NCBI GenBank assembly: GCA_030950375.1
Contig: JAUZRN010000002.1
Coordinates: forward strand, 61,379 to 125,378
DNA length: 64,000 nt
DNA from: Rhodothermus sp.
GTDB taxonomy: Bacteria; Bacteroidota; Rhodothermia; Rhodothermales; Rhodothermaceae
Direction of reading: 5' to 3'
Shown here: positions 29,899-41,348 of the stretch, piece by piece
Layout of the letters: each line of letters opens with the position of its first letter
How positions within the stretch are numbered: position 1 is the first letter of the stretch
Made by a program: the position numbers and the translations under genes
The notes under the pieces: model-generated
The model's database searches: none
Seen by the model: only the letters and a program-made list of their open reading frames with translations
Told to the model about the DNA's origin: nothing

Positions 29899-30477
29899 AT
29901 GATGGCGATGAAAGACATTATTCGTGGACAGGCCTACGTTGTGGGCGATTCAGTCGATACCGACCAGATTATTCCAGCACAACACCTGGTCTACAGCCTG
30001 ACCCGTCCTGAAGAGCGTCGGCTCTATGGACGCTATGCGCTCAGCGGGGTGCCGACTGAAGGGCAGGGATTGCCCTATGGAAACATTCCATTTACCGCGC
30101 CGGATGCATACAAGAGTCGCTTCAAGATCGTTGTGGCCGGCAAAAACTTCGGCTGCGGCTCCTCGCGCGAGCATGCGCCGTTTGCCCTGCAGGAAGCTGG
30201 TTGTGAGGCTGTGGTGGCTGAAAGCTATGCCCGCATTTTTTATCGTAACGCCGTTGATGGGGGCTTCCTGATACCCTTGGAGACGCCCGTCCGTCTGATC
30301 GACAAAATCCGAACGGGCGATGAGCTGGAGATTGATACACATCTGGCCAAACTGACCAATCTGACCACGGGCGACGAATTTCTGCTCCATCCACTGGGCG
30401 AAGTGGCTGAAATCCTGCGGGCGGGCAATCTGTTCGCGTACGCCCGTAAGGCTGGCCTGATACCCAAAAACGCCTGA
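29899..30477 (+). CDS. leuD: 3-Isopropylmalate dehydratase, small subunit
   Basis: This 192-residue swivel-domain subunit pairs with the LeuC just upstream (39-bp gap). VGDSVDTDQIIPAQHL and AGKNFGCGSSREHAPFAL are the diagnostic segments; the GSSREHA loop contributes the active-site residues that bind substrate carboxylates. AESYARIFYRNAVDGGFLIP follows. The length falls between the short archaeal-type LeuD (about 165) and the enterobacterial form (about 200), in keeping with the LeuC subtype. cimA follows after 5 bp. Confidence 0.94.
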   Translation: MMAMKDIIRGQAYVVGDSVDTDQIIPAQHLVYSLTRPEERRLYGRYALSGVPTEGQGLPYGNIPFTAPDAYKSRFKIVVAGKNFGCGSSREHAPFALQEAGCEAVVAESYARIFYRNAVDGGFLIPLETPVRLIDKIRTGDELEIDTHLAKLTNLTTGDEFLLHPLGEVAEILRAGNLFAYARKAGLIPKNA

Positions 30478-30482
30478 TCGTC

Positions 30483-32077
<1,595 letters not shown>

Positions 32078-32090
<13 letters not shown>

Positions 32091-35000
32091 ACCAACGAGC
32101 GCGTCCGGACTTGATCCCCGACTTCCAGGCGGACAAAGTATAATCCTGACGCCACTTCGTTGCCGGCGTCGCTTCGGCCATCCCATAGCACCACATGACG
32201 TCCAGGACCGGGGGTACCCTCGACAAGCTGTCGTACCTGACGTCCCAGCAGGTCGTAGATCGTCAGCCGCACGACTTCGGGATCAGGGATGTCGTACACA
32301 ATACGGATGGGAGCCCGGCCGGCGGTCACATAAAGCTGTACGCTGATCTCGGCCGGAATTACTTCCAGCTGAATGCGGGACGTCTCTACGGTAAACGCAC
32401 CATCGCTGACGGCCACCACAACCGTATACTGTCCGACCTGCTGGGGGGTGAAGACAAATTGGCCACTCTGGGCGTCGATGGAGGCCCCGGGAGGAGCCTC
32501 CAGTAGGGTATAGGTGAGGGGATCGCCCTCGGGGTCTTCGGCCTGGAAGCGAAAGCGGAACGTCCGGCCTACCACAAGCACTGTATCAGAAAGTACGGCC
32601 GTGAAGGCGGGAGGCCGATTGATATCCTGCACCACCAGTACGGTCTGCGCCGTGTCGGTAGCCAGACCGTCCGTTACGAGCAGACGTACGGGGTACGTGC
32701 CTGCCTGTTGAAAGTTGGGGACGAACTGCACCTGACCGGTGAGCGGATCTACAGAAAAGCCGGCCGGTCCTTCCAGGACCTGAAAGCCGAGCGAGGCACA
32801 GGCGTCTGGATCCGTGGCTGTGAACTGCCAGTTGAGGGTCGTACCCTCTTGGACCACCAAGGTGTCGGGTACAGCGGCAAAGCGAGGAGGCTCGTTGGGA
32901 ATAGTGGGGCGGATTACGTTGTCCCAGAGTTGTTGCGCTTCGTCGGCAGCTTGTGCAAGTGTTGTCGCATCATCGGCTGCCAGGATTGCAAAAGCAACGG
33001 GAATGCGGCAGCCTGGATCCAGGCGGAAGGGGCCTGCCGCCATGAGTTGGGATACGTCCGTATTGTCCAGTTGGAGCTGTTGGAGGCCGCCCGAAAGAAA
33101 GCTCCACTTTTCGCTTTGCGTAAAGCCGTCGTAGAGCTCGGTCGGGTTGTCAATTGCCCGATAGGAGAAGAGGGCAGGCGTCAACAGGCGAATAGCTGCC
33201 AGCGTATCGGGATCCATGCTTTTATTCTGCACGATGCCCATACGTCGTGCCGAATCATAGCGGGCAAAGTCGTGGGCATTGGGATTCAGGTCCCAGTCCA
33301 GAAAAATGCCGGCATACAGCGGAGAGAGCGGCGTGGTGCGCAGATTTTCGAGGGTGTAGTGAACGATGACGAACAGCTGGCGGTCTGGAATCGTGTCGGC
33401 GTACGTTTCCTGAAGCACGTTGATGTGTAAGGGGAAAGGAGCTGCCCGATCGGTGAGTTCGATGGTCCCCTGCTGGGCGGTGAAGCGGCCGGGCGCAATG
33501 AGTTCCAGACTACTGCCTTCGGCTGGCTGAAAGTCGCGATGCTGAGTGATGCCGTCTTCGCCCCGGATGGCGTCGGAGACGAACTGAGGCGAGATGCCAG
33601 CCAGCAATCCACCTTCGAAAAGCAGGTTACGTCCATCCAGCGTAAAGCCTACACCACTTGATGCACCGGCAAAGCCCGTCCAGCCCAGATTACCGGTAGT
33701 GGTTATTGACGTCTGAAGGCGACCGGTAGCCAGCGTAACGGTCTGCTCGGGGTTAATGATCAGGCGAAACAGATCACGATCGATATAGCCAGCGTCGGCC
33801 TGCACGTCGGTCAGAAAGACGACACTGCGATTTTGAGGGGCATTCGCAGCAATTTCGAAAGCGAAGGTAACCGCCACGGTGTCACCGGGATCCAACCGGG
33901 AGATCTGCGCCGTGCCCTGCAAGATCGTAAGGTAGGGTACCTCGACGCGTAACTGGAGCTGCACATTCGTCGCCGAAGCCAGGTGGTTGGTAAAGCGAGC
34001 AGTGAGCTGGACGGTTTCACCGCTTTCCAGATAACCGTCGGTGTCGCTGTCGGACACATCCAGATCAACCAGGCGGATTGCAGGGAAGCCGGTTTCCGTA
34101 ACGGCCCGGAAGGCATTGATGCGGCCGCGTCCGAGCCGTCCGGCAAAGCCCGGGTTGAGCGCGTCGATCGGGTCAGCCGTCAGGCGAATCTGTTCACGAA
34201 CCTGATCGGGGGTGTATTCAGGAAAACGGGTACGTACCAGCGCGGCAATGCCGGCCGTCAGCGGACTGGCAAAGGAAGTGCCGGTGGCTGACGTCGTATA
34301 GCGTCCGTTGGGCAGGGTGCTGTTCAGGTTAACGCCCGGCGCAAAGACGTTCACGCTGCGCCCGTAGTTTGAAAAGCCGGCTTTCCCGTCATTGTCTTTG
34401 TTAGTGGCACCGACGGAAAGTACACGGGGATGGCTGGCCGGACTGAAGGGGGTCTGATCGTTATCCTGGCTGTCGTTCCCTGCAGCGGCCACAATAAGGC
34501 TCCCCAGATCGGTAACCGCCTCAATCACTTCTGCTTCAAACCGGGAAAGACCTGGTCCTCCCCAGCTTACATTGATAATCTGGGCGCCATTCAGGGCGGC
34601 ATAGACCATACCGTGGTAGCCGAAGCAGATATTGCGATCTTGGCGAGGGCATCCGGCATTGATGGGCATAAAGCGCGCGTTCCAGCTACTACCGGCTATG
34701 CCACGGCGATTGTTGGTTACGGCCGCTGCCACGCCGGCTACCTGCGTACCATGGGCTGCGTTACTGGGTGTAGCGGGCAGACCGGTGGGATCAGGCGTAT
34801 TATTGGCAAAGTTCCAGCCATGTACGTCGTCCACAAACCCATTGCCGTCATCGTCCAGGCCGTTGTCGGGGATTTCACCCGGGTTCGTCCAGACATTGTC
34901 GATCAGGTCGGGATGGCGCCAGTCGGTGCCGCCATCGACAATGGCAATAACGATGTCGCCTTGTTCGCCTTTGACCACATCCCAGGCTTCTGGTGCCTGA

Positions 35001-35440
35001 ATGTGTGGCAGATGGGTCATCAGTGGGTAGAGCGAATCGTTCGGAACCGCTACAATCTGTCGAATCAGAAGTGGCTCGGCATAAACGACCTCGGGTAGAC
35101 GGCTCAGTTCATCAGCCACGCGCCAGGGAGAAACAGGACGTGCGTAGTGCAGCACGTAGATGGAGCGTAAGCGCGCCAGCGCAGGAACCGAACGTTTGTT
35201 GGCTACCTGATCCAGGTAGGGAAAGGCGGGCTCAACGGAAAGTGGCGAGAAACGCGCCAGTGTGCGGTCCAGATGGGGTAGTCCAGTTTTGCCGGCCTGG
35301 GGCGTGATAGGCGCGGCCAGCTTGAAGACCACCACCCCGGGCTGAACAGGCCCACGCGGACTGCGATCCGCTCGCACCGATGGCGTCAGCAGCAAGGCGC
35401 ATAGCAACCCCACAATCGGGTATTGAAGCACAAGACGCAT
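32078..35440 (-). CDS. Secreted subtilisin-like protease with Ig-like repeats and T9SS-type C-terminus
   Basis: This is a 1120-residue exported S8 serine protease. A signal peptide ends at SVRA (about residue 24). A propeptide follows, then the catalytic domain with Asp169 (IAIVDGGTDWRHPDL), His230 (AHGTQVAGVAAA) and Ser389 (GTSFASPLTAG). CARDB-like and unknown beta regions follow (450-840). Two cadherin/Ig-like repeats then occur (near 850-1035), each built like PPRFAAVPDTLVV...GTYPVRLLVTDG. The last 80 residues have LTIYDLLGRQVRQLVEG, WDGRSDAGNEVASGLYFVRL, the FlgD-like/type-A sorting pattern recognised by type IX secretion. Its 3' end overlaps cimA by 13 bp. The upstream gap to mazG is only 87 bp. 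Confidence 0.9.
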
Positions 35441-35527
35441 GGCTATGCATCGTTGGAGATTCGTTGCCAGTATAGCGAGTAGCTGAACAAATAATACGAA
35501 ACCCGCGGCCGAAAAGCAGGAGCACCT

Positions 35528-36418
35528 TTAGGAGCGGTGCGCCTGCCGGTCCTGTGCCTTGGCTTCTTCCCAGTAGCGATCCATTTCTTCGAGGCTGGCG
35601 TCGTTCGGCGTGCGTCCCTGCTCAGCCAGGCGGGCTTCGATATGGCGAAAGCGGCGTATAAATTTGTTGTTGGTACGCTGCAGGGCGTTTTCTGGATTAA
35701 GTCCGAGCAGTCGCGCATAGTTCACCAGGGCAAAAAGCACATCGCCCAGCTCCTCTTCAAGGGTTTCTGGCGCTGCACCTGCCCTCACCTGTTGGTGGAA
35801 CTCTTGTAACTCTTCCCGTACTTTTTGCCAGGCCTGCTCCCGTTCTGGAAAGTCGAAACCCACGCCAGCCGCTTTTTCCTGAATCCGATAAGCACGCAGC
35901 AGGGCCGGCAGATGCCGGGGAACACCTTCCAGGGCAGAGACCTGCTGCTTCTGGCTCGCTGCTTTTTCTTGCAGTTTGATCTGCTCCCAGTTATTCAACA
36001 CTTCCTGCACACTATCTACCTCTAACTCGCCAAAGACATGCGGATGGCGCCGAATGAGTTTTTCGGTTTCGGTTTCAATGACGTCTTTGAGGGTGAACCG
36101 ACCCGCTTGCTCGGCTATGATGCTGTGGAAGACCACGTGTAGCAGCACATCGCCCAGCTCACGCTTGAGTTCTTCCCAGTCCTGTTCTTCGATAGCTGCG
36201 ACGACCTCGTAAGCTTCCTCGATAAGCAGATGCTTGACCGACTCATGCGTTTGTTTTCGGTCCCAGGGACAGTCGCGACGAAGCTGGCGTACAATCGCGA
36301 CAAAGTCGGCGTAAGCTTCGCGCCGATCTTCTGGCTCTCGGAACGATGGATCGTACGGTTTGGGGACCTCTGCCATGACCGTTAGCGGGGGGATGGTTTT
36401 TTCAACCGACGGCACCAT
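35528..36418 (-). CDS. mazG: MazG nucleoside triphosphate pyrophosphohydrolase
   Basis: This is a 296-residue tandem-domain MazG that hydrolyses noncanonical or excess NTPs to NMP and pyrophosphate. The first domain has CPWDRKQTHESVKHLLIEEA followed by YEVVAAIEEQDWEELKRELGDVLLH, which contains the EExxE...ExxD metal-binding arrangement. The second repeats it (EEELGDVLFALVNYARLLG). The frame opens at an ATG at 36418; an internal ATG at 36376, just before AEVPKPYDPSF, also fits the family. Neither has a strong ribosome binding site. It lies divergent from ssb. Confidence 0.93.
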   Translation of the reverse strand: MVPSVEKTIPPLTVMAEVPKPYDPSFREPEDRREAYADFVAIVRQLRRDCPWDRKQTHESVKHLLIEEAYEVVAAIEEQDWEELKRELGDVLLHVVFHSIIAEQAGRFTLKDVIETETEKLIRRHPHVFGELEVDSVQEVLNNWEQIKLQEKAASQKQQVSALEGVPRHLPALLRAYRIQEKAAGVGFDFPEREQAWQKVREELQEFHQQVRAGAAPETLEEELGDVLFALVNYARLLGLNPENALQRTNNKFIRRFRHIEARLAEQGRTPNDASLEEMDRYWEEAKAQDRQAHRS

Positions 36419-36564
36419 AACCCTGTGGGCGCCGATTTGTTTTGGCGTGGGGTTTCGGTCAGTGGATTTTCAGGTTGAAGGTGATGACATACTGTTGTCA
36501 CGAGGGGGGGCTATATTACCTTATAGCATCTCCTGGCGGGCTCGTGTGTGCACCGTAGGGAGGG

Positions 36565-36579
36565 CCGGCCATTGGCCGG
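36565..36579 (+). other. Hairpin in the ssb 5' region
   Basis: CCGGCC (36565-36570) and GGCCGG (36574-36579) flank a 3-nt loop about 60 bp before the ssb start. The sequences around it, GCTCGTGTG and ACTCGTGTG, are similar. It could be a leader structure of ssb or a terminator for upstream transcription; there is no T-run. Confidence 0.3.
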
Positions 36580-36639
36580 TGGACTCGTGTGCCATCCGCC
36601 AGGGTTCATGTAACATCAAACAACCACAGGAGGTGCATC

Positions 36640-37101
36640 ATGGCTCGTAGCATCAACAAGGTGATTCTGGTCGGGAATCTGGGGCAGGACCCGGAGCTGC
36701 GCTATACGCCTTCCGGTACGGCCGTTTGCAACATGCGTCTGGCGACCAACGAAGTTTACCGGGACGCCGAAGGTAATCTTGTAGAGCGTACGGAATGGCA
36801 CAATCTGGTGGCGTGGGGGCGGCTGGCGGAGATTTGCAATCAGTATTTGCGGAAGGGTTCGAAGGTGTACGTGGAGGGTTCGCTACAGACGCGTTCCTGG
36901 GAGGATCGGGACGGTAACACGCGTTATACGACGGAAATTAAGCTGCGGGAGATGGTAATGCTGGACGTGAAGGGGGAGGCAGCCGAGGTATCGGCGGGTC
37001 CGGCGGCTACGACGTCGCAGACTCCGGCGCAGCCAGAGCCGTCCATGTCGCTGGAGGCCGATGACTATACGCTCAATCCTGACGACGACCTGCCCTTCTG
37101 A
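36640..37101 (+). CDS. ssb: Single-stranded DNA-binding protein
   Basis: This 153-residue OB-fold protein coats single-stranded DNA in replication and repair. The OB domain runs from [23 protein letters not shown] to about residue 105 with [19 protein letters not shown] Pro/Ala/Ser-rich linker follows, then the acidic tail ending DDDLPF, the partner-binding peptide. The ATG at 36640 is chosen because a near-perfect AGGAGGT site lies 5 nt upstream; an in-frame start at 36589 has none. A strong terminator follows 16 bp after the stop. Confidence 0.97.
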   Translation: MARSINKVILVGNLGQDPELRYTPSGTAVCNMRLATNEVYRDAEGNLVERTEWHNLVAWGRLAEICNQYLRKGSKVYVEGSLQTRSWEDRDGNTRYTTEIKLREMVMLDVKGEAAEVSAGPAATTSQTPAQPEPSMSLEADDYTLNPDDDLPF

Positions 37102-37117
37102 GTCCGGAGAACCCGGA

Positions 37118-37152
37118 AAAAAAGGGGCGTCCATGTGGACGCCCCTTTGCTT
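37118..37152. terminator. Bidirectional rho-independent terminator between ssb and htrA
   Basis: AAAGGGGCGTCCA (37118-37130) pairs with TGGACGCCCCTTT (37133-37145), a 13-bp stem with a 2-nt spacer in the loop. It is followed by GCTTTTTT on the plus strand and preceded by an A-run that serves as the T-run on the minus strand. Confidence 0.9.
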
Positions 37153-37168
37153 TTTTGCGCCAGACGGA

Positions 37169-38704
37169 TCAGGAAGCTGGTTTTTGCAGGGCGGTAATCA
37201 ACGTGCCGTCGGACCGGGGATCGTAGAGCCGGAGCAGGAAGGTGGCGCCTGGCCTGATAGCCTGATAGACCTGTTCGAACGCTTCGACGCTACGCACGGG
37301 CTTGCGATCCACCTCGGTGATAATCAGGCCACGCCGCAGGTTGGCTTCCCGGTATGCCTCGCTGTTTGGATCAACGTTGGTGATCAGCACACCCTCTACG
37401 TCGGTATCCTCCAGATTAAAGCGGCGGGCCAGCTCCGGAGTGATGTCGGCGATCGAAAAACCCAGCTCTTCCATCAGGTCGGACGCGGCCCCCTGGTCTG
37501 CACGTGCACGCCGTCGCGAAGCGGTGGCACCTTCTGTCGGTGCAGCGCCCAGCTTTACGCTTAGCGTACGCGTCTCGCCATCCCGGTTGATGGTAATTTT
37601 GACCTCGTCGCCGGGCCGATGGGTGCTGATGATCTTTGAAAGTTCCAGGTGGTTTGTCAGTTCGCGGTTGTCGATGGCCACAATGATGTCCCCGGGCTCA
37701 AGGCCGGCTTTGTCGGCGGCCGAACCTTCTTCGACCGACACGACCTGCGCGGCGCCCCGAGGCAGGTTGAGCGCTTTGATCACTGAGGGAGCAGCCGCCG
37801 TGTACTGTACGCCCAGCCGGGCACGTTCCACGTGTCCGGTTTCAATGAGCTGGGGTACCACGTACTGGACGATGTCCACCGGAATAGCAAAACCGATGCC
37901 CTGATAGCCACCGGTTCTGCTGTAGATGGCCGTATTGATGCCGATCAGCTCACCGCGCAGGTTTACCAGTGGACCGCCTGAGTTCCCCGGATTGATGGCC
38001 GCGTCGGTTTGGATAAAGTTTTGTACAGCCGGTCCTTCGCTGTAATAGCGGTTGAGGGCACTGATGATACCTGAGGTTACGGTGTTACTGAGCTGAGGTG
38101 AAAGGGGCGAGCCGAAAGCCAATACCCACTGGCCGACGCGAAGCGCGCTGGCGTCGCCCATGGAAATATAGGGAAGGTTTTCAGCGTCGATCTTCAGTAC
38201 CGCCAGATCGCTCTGCGGGTCGGTGCCTACCACTTCAGCATCATAGGTAGTGCCATCGTGGAGCACGACCTGTAGTTCGTCGGCGCCTTCCACCACATGG
38301 TTATTGGTTACAATGTACCCGTCGCTACGGATGATGACCCCGGAGCCCAGACCCTGCGATCGAAATTCTTCAGGCAGGTCGGGAATGCGAAAGTTGAAGA
38401 ATTCTTCGAAGGGGGTTCCTTCAAAAGGATTCCAGCGAAATGGTCGGCGCCGGATGATTTTTTCGGAGCGGATCTGAACTACGGTCGGATTGACGCGCTC
38501 GGCTACGGCGATGAAGGCTTCCTCCAGGGAGTTGACGTCAGCTCCGTCGATACGGGTGCCGCCGGTTGTTTCGTGAGCCAGCGTGGGAGGGGGTGCCTGC
38601 TTACTCAGGCCGAACAGGTTGGTCCCGACGGTGGTGAAGAATACACCGGCCAGGAAGGCAATCCCGATCCACGCAAGCAGCGATAACGTCCGTGTCCGTC
38701 GCAT
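37169..38704 (-). CDS. Do-like (DegP/HtrA) periplasmic serine protease
   Basis: This is a 511-residue envelope protease and chaperone for misfolded proteins. An N-terminal hydrophobic anchor (LSLLAWIGIAFLAGVFFTTV) precedes the trypsin-like domain with His136 (VTNNHVVEG), Asp166 (SDLAVLKID) and Ser242 (INPGNSGGPL). Two PDZ domains follow (about 305-395 and 415-510), the first with VVSVEEGSAADKAGLEPGDII. The frame can be opened from 38770, but the ATG at 38704 is preceded by GGAAAAAG and gives a standard signal anchor. The gene is monocistronic, with terminators on both sides. Confidence 0.94.
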   Translation of the reverse strand: MRRTRTLSLLAWIGIAFLAGVFFTTVGTNLFGLSKQAPPPTLAHETTGGTRIDGADVNSLEEAFIAVAERVNPTVVQIRSEKIIRRRPFRWNPFEGTPFEEFFNFRIPDLPEEFRSQGLGSGVIIRSDGYIVTNNHVVEGADELQVVLHDGTTYDAEVVGTDPQSDLAVLKIDAENLPYISMGDASALRVGQWVLAFGSPLSPQLSNTVTSGIISALNRYYSEGPAVQNFIQTDAAINPGNSGGPLVNLRGELIGINTAIYSRTGGYQGIGFAIPVDIVQYVVPQLIETGHVERARLGVQYTAAAPSVIKALNLPRGAAQVVSVEEGSAADKAGLEPGDIIVAIDNRELTNHLELSKIISTHRPGDEVKITINRDGETRTLSVKLGAAPTEGATASRRRARADQGAASDLMEELGFSIADITPELARRFNLEDTDVEGVLITNVDPNSEAYREANLRRGLIITEVDRKPVRSVEAFEQVYQAIRPGATFLLRLYDPRSDGTLITALQKPAS

Positions 38705-38783
38705 AGCTTTTTCCGCGGTTTGAAGCCCGAGCATCTGCTGTCTATACGGAAAACAGTGGTAAAAGATCATCAGTAAACCGCTA

Positions 38784-38796
38784 CGTTATCGTAACG
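38784..38796. promoter_or_regulatory. Inverted repeat CGTTA-TCG-TAACG upstream of the HtrA-type protease gene
   Basis: A 5-bp perfect inverted repeat with a 3-bp spacer lies 80 bp before the protease start, within the likely promoter region. It could be an operator for a stress regulator. No regulator is identified and the repeat is short. Confidence 0.2.
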
Positions 38797-38862
38797 CATA
38801 ACCTGGGGCTATGCGCCAAAAGAAAAAACGCAATACTGACCTTTTTTCGTATTGGCTACTTC

Positions 38863-38896
38863 AAAAAAAGCGCGGAGCCCTGGGGGCCCGCGCTTT
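38863..38896 (-). terminator. Rho-independent terminator of fumC
   Basis: AAAGCGCGG (38867-38875) pairs with CCGCGCTTT (38888-38896), with further GCCC/GGGC pairing inside. On the minus strand it is followed by seven T residues. It lies 21 bp after the fumC stop. Confidence 0.9.
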
Positions 38897-38917
38897 GAAG
38901 ACGAAACGGCAGACCGA

Positions 38918-40318
38918 TCAGTGAGGGATACCCGGTTCAGTCATTTCCCGGACGTTGAGCACACGGTCGAGTTCTTCGTCCGAAAGCAGGCCCATCTCTT
39001 TGACCACTTCACGGACCGACTTGCGCTCGGCGGCTGCTTTTTTGGCCACTTCGGCCGCTTTGTCGTAACCGATGATGGGATTCAGGGCCGTGGCGATCGA
39101 GGGATTGCGCTCCAGCAGCTGGCGACAACGCTCCCGATCGGCTTCAATACCTTCGAGGCACCGGAGGCGGAAGGCTTCGCAGCCGTTGGTCAGGATCTGG
39201 ATACTTTCCAGCATGGCATGCGCCATGACGGGCATCATGGTATTCAGCTCGAAGTTACCGTGCTGGCCACCGATGGTAATGGTCAAATGATTGCCCATCA
39301 CACGGGCACAGATCATCATCATCATTTCACAGTGCACGGGGTTCACTTTGCCCGGCATGATCGAAGAGCCCGGCTGCACGGCAGGTAGCCGGATTTCGGC
39401 AAGACCGCTCGTGGGGCCGCTGGCCATCCAGCGAATGTCGTTGGCAATTTTCATCAGGGCTATGGCCAGTGTATTGAGGGCCCCAGAGACCGACCCGTAT
39501 GCGTCTTTGCCGCCCTGCGCCTCGAAGTGATCTTCGGCTTCGCGGAATGGCAGGCCGGTCAGGTTGCTGATATGCTCGATGGCACGTGCAGGGAATTCGG
39601 GATGGCGATTGATGCCCGTGCCTGTGGCGGTACCCCCCAGCGCCAGCTCTGACAGCTCATGGGAGACGGTACGAAGCCGTCGGATGGCATGATCGATCTG
39701 AGCGGCGTAGCCGCCAAATTCCTGGCCAAGCCGCACGGGCGTGGCATCCATCAGGTGCGTGCGGCCGCTTTTGAGCACGTCGTCAAACTGTTCGGCTTTT
39801 TCTTGCAGGCTGGTACGTAGCCGTAGCAGCGCAGGAATCAGCTCATTTTCCAGGGCCACGCGGGCAGCAATGTGCATGGCCGTGGGAATGACATCATTCG
39901 ACGACTGGGACATGTTCACGTCGTCATTGGGATGGACCAGCTTACTGCCCCGCTCGCCGCCCAGCAGTTCGGTGGCCAGATTGGCGATCACCTCATTGGC
40001 GTTCATATTCGTCGAGGTGCCACTACCGGTCTGGAAGATATCGACCACAAACTGATCATCCAGCTCCCCACTGATCACGCGTTTGGCGGCGTTCTCGATG
40101 GCATCGGCTTTTTCAGGAGACAACAGGCCCAGCTCCCGGTTGGCGCGGGCTGCGGCCAGCTTGATAATGCCCAGGGCTTCGATAAAACGGCGAGGAAAGC
40201 GCAGTCCACTGATCGGAAAATTTTCGACAGCACGTTGCGTCTGCGCTCCGTAAAGTGCACGGGCTGGAACACGCACTTCCCCCAGGGAATCGCGTTCAAT
40301 ACGGTAGGCCTGGCTCAT
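38918..40318 (-). CDS. fumC: Class II fumarate hydratase
   Basis: This 466-residue iron-independent fumarase interconverts fumarate and malate in the citric acid cycle. The superfamily signature GSSIMPGKVNP is present, with the flexible-loop Ser. SGRTHLMDATPVRLGQEFGGY, NMNANEVIANLA and HPNDDVNMSQSSND are the other conserved regions. The length is normal. It is divergent from panC across a 149-bp gap and ends in a strong terminator. Confidence 0.97.
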   Translation of the reverse strand: MSQAYRIERDSLGEVRVPARALYGAQTQRAVENFPISGLRFPRRFIEALGIIKLAAARANRELGLLSPEKADAIENAAKRVISGELDDQFVVDIFQTGSGTSTNMNANEVIANLATELLGGERGSKLVHPNDDVNMSQSSNDVIPTAMHIAARVALENELIPALLRLRTSLQEKAEQFDDVLKSGRTHLMDATPVRLGQEFGGYAAQIDHAIRRLRTVSHELSELALGGTATGTGINRHPEFPARAIEHISNLTGLPFREAEDHFEAQGGKDAYGSVSGALNTLAIALMKIANDIRWMASGPTSGLAEIRLPAVQPGSSIMPGKVNPVHCEMMMMICARVMGNHLTITIGGQHGNFELNTMMPVMAHAMLESIQILTNGCEAFRLRCLEGIEADRERCRQLLERNPSIATALNPIIGYDKAAEVAKKAAAERKSVREVVKEMGLLSDEELDRVLNVREMTEPGIPH

Positions 40319-40396
40319 GGTTGACGTCCTTTTGTTGGCGAAAGCGAAAACTTTTGGCCGCTATTAACTTACGACCTCCAGTTCAGAAAAGAAGCT

Positions 40397-40418
40397 AAAA
40401 AAGGCGCGCCTCTTTTTT
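40397..40418. other. A-run/GGCGCGCC/T-run palindrome between fumC and panC
   Basis: AAAAAAGG, CGCG, CCTCTTTTTT reads as a hairpin with A- and T-runs on either side and centres on the 8-bp palindrome GGCGCGCC. It resembles a bidirectional terminator yet lies between two divergent starts, so it may mark a regulatory site or separate antisense transcription. The function is not known. Confidence 0.3.
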
Positions 40419-40467
40419 CGTGGTTTTTCAGTAGATTCACTGATCTGAACAATAAGCATGCAGGACG

Positions 40468-41343
40468 ATGGAAGTGATTCGATCGGTCAGGGCGATGCAG
40501 GCGCATGCCGACGCCCGGCGTCGGGAAGGACGCCGTCTGGCACTGGTGCCTACCATGGGGGCTCTCCATGAAGGACATCTGGCGCTGGTGCGTACGGCAC
40601 GAGCCCATGCCGACCACGTGACCGTTTCCATCTTTGTTAATCCCACGCAGTTTGGTCCACACGAAGACTATGCGCGTTACCCGCGCCAGTTGGAACAGGA
40701 CGTTGCTGCGCTGGACGCGCTGGGGGTGGATGTGGTCTTTGCACCAACCGTTGAAGAAATGTATCCGGACGGTCCGGAGGACAACCTGACCTGGGTTTAT
40801 GTGGAGAAGCTGGATGCCCATCTGTGTGGTCGCTATCGTCCCGGGCACTTTCAGGGAGTAACGACTGTGGTGGCAAAGCTCTTCAATATCTGTAAGCCCC
40901 ATGTGGCTGTCTTTGGCCTGAAAGATGCGCAGCAGTTCCAGATTGTTCGTCGCATGATACGTGACCTACACTACGATATTGAGCTGATTGGAGTGCCGAC
41001 GGTGCGCGAGCCCGATGGGCTGGCGCTTTCTTCACGAAACACTTATCTGCGTCCGGAAGAGCGCACACAGGCTGTGGTGCTGTCACAGGCTATTGAAGCA
41101 GCCCGGCGCGCTGTTGAAGCAGGGGAACAGCGGCCAGAGGCTATTGTTGAAGCGATGCGTCAGATTCTGGCCCGGGCGCCCCTGGCCCGTGTGCAATATG
41201 CAGAGGTGGTGGATGCCGAGACATTGCAACCGGTCACACGTATTCAGCCCGGGCAGCGCGTGCTGGTAGGGGTGGCGGTCTTTTTCGGGGATACGCGCCT
41301 GATCGACAATGTCTTTGTAGAGGCTCCGGAGCTTGAAGGTTAA
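40468..41343 (+). CDS. panC: Pantothenate synthetase
   Basis: This 291-residue enzyme joins pantoate and beta-alanine with ATP. PTMGALHEGHLALV carries the HIGH-like nucleotide motif. FVNPTQFGPHEDYARYPR, VFGLKDAQQFQIVRRM and LALSSRNTYL (the KMSKS-like loop region) are all characteristic. The ATG at 40468 follows a GGA-containing site. panD, whose product supplies the beta-alanine, starts 5 bp later. Confidence 0.97.
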   Translation: MEVIRSVRAMQAHADARRREGRRLALVPTMGALHEGHLALVRTARAHADHVTVSIFVNPTQFGPHEDYARYPRQLEQDVAALDALGVDVVFAPTVEEMYPDGPEDNLTWVYVEKLDAHLCGRYRPGHFQGVTTVVAKLFNICKPHVAVFGLKDAQQFQIVRRMIRDLHYDIELIGVPTVREPDGLALSSRNTYLRPEERTQAVVLSQAIEAARRAVEAGEQRPEAIVEAMRQILARAPLARVQYAEVVDAETLQPVTRIQPGQRVLVGVAVFFGDTRLIDNVFVEAPELEG

Positions 41344-41348
41344 GCGAT

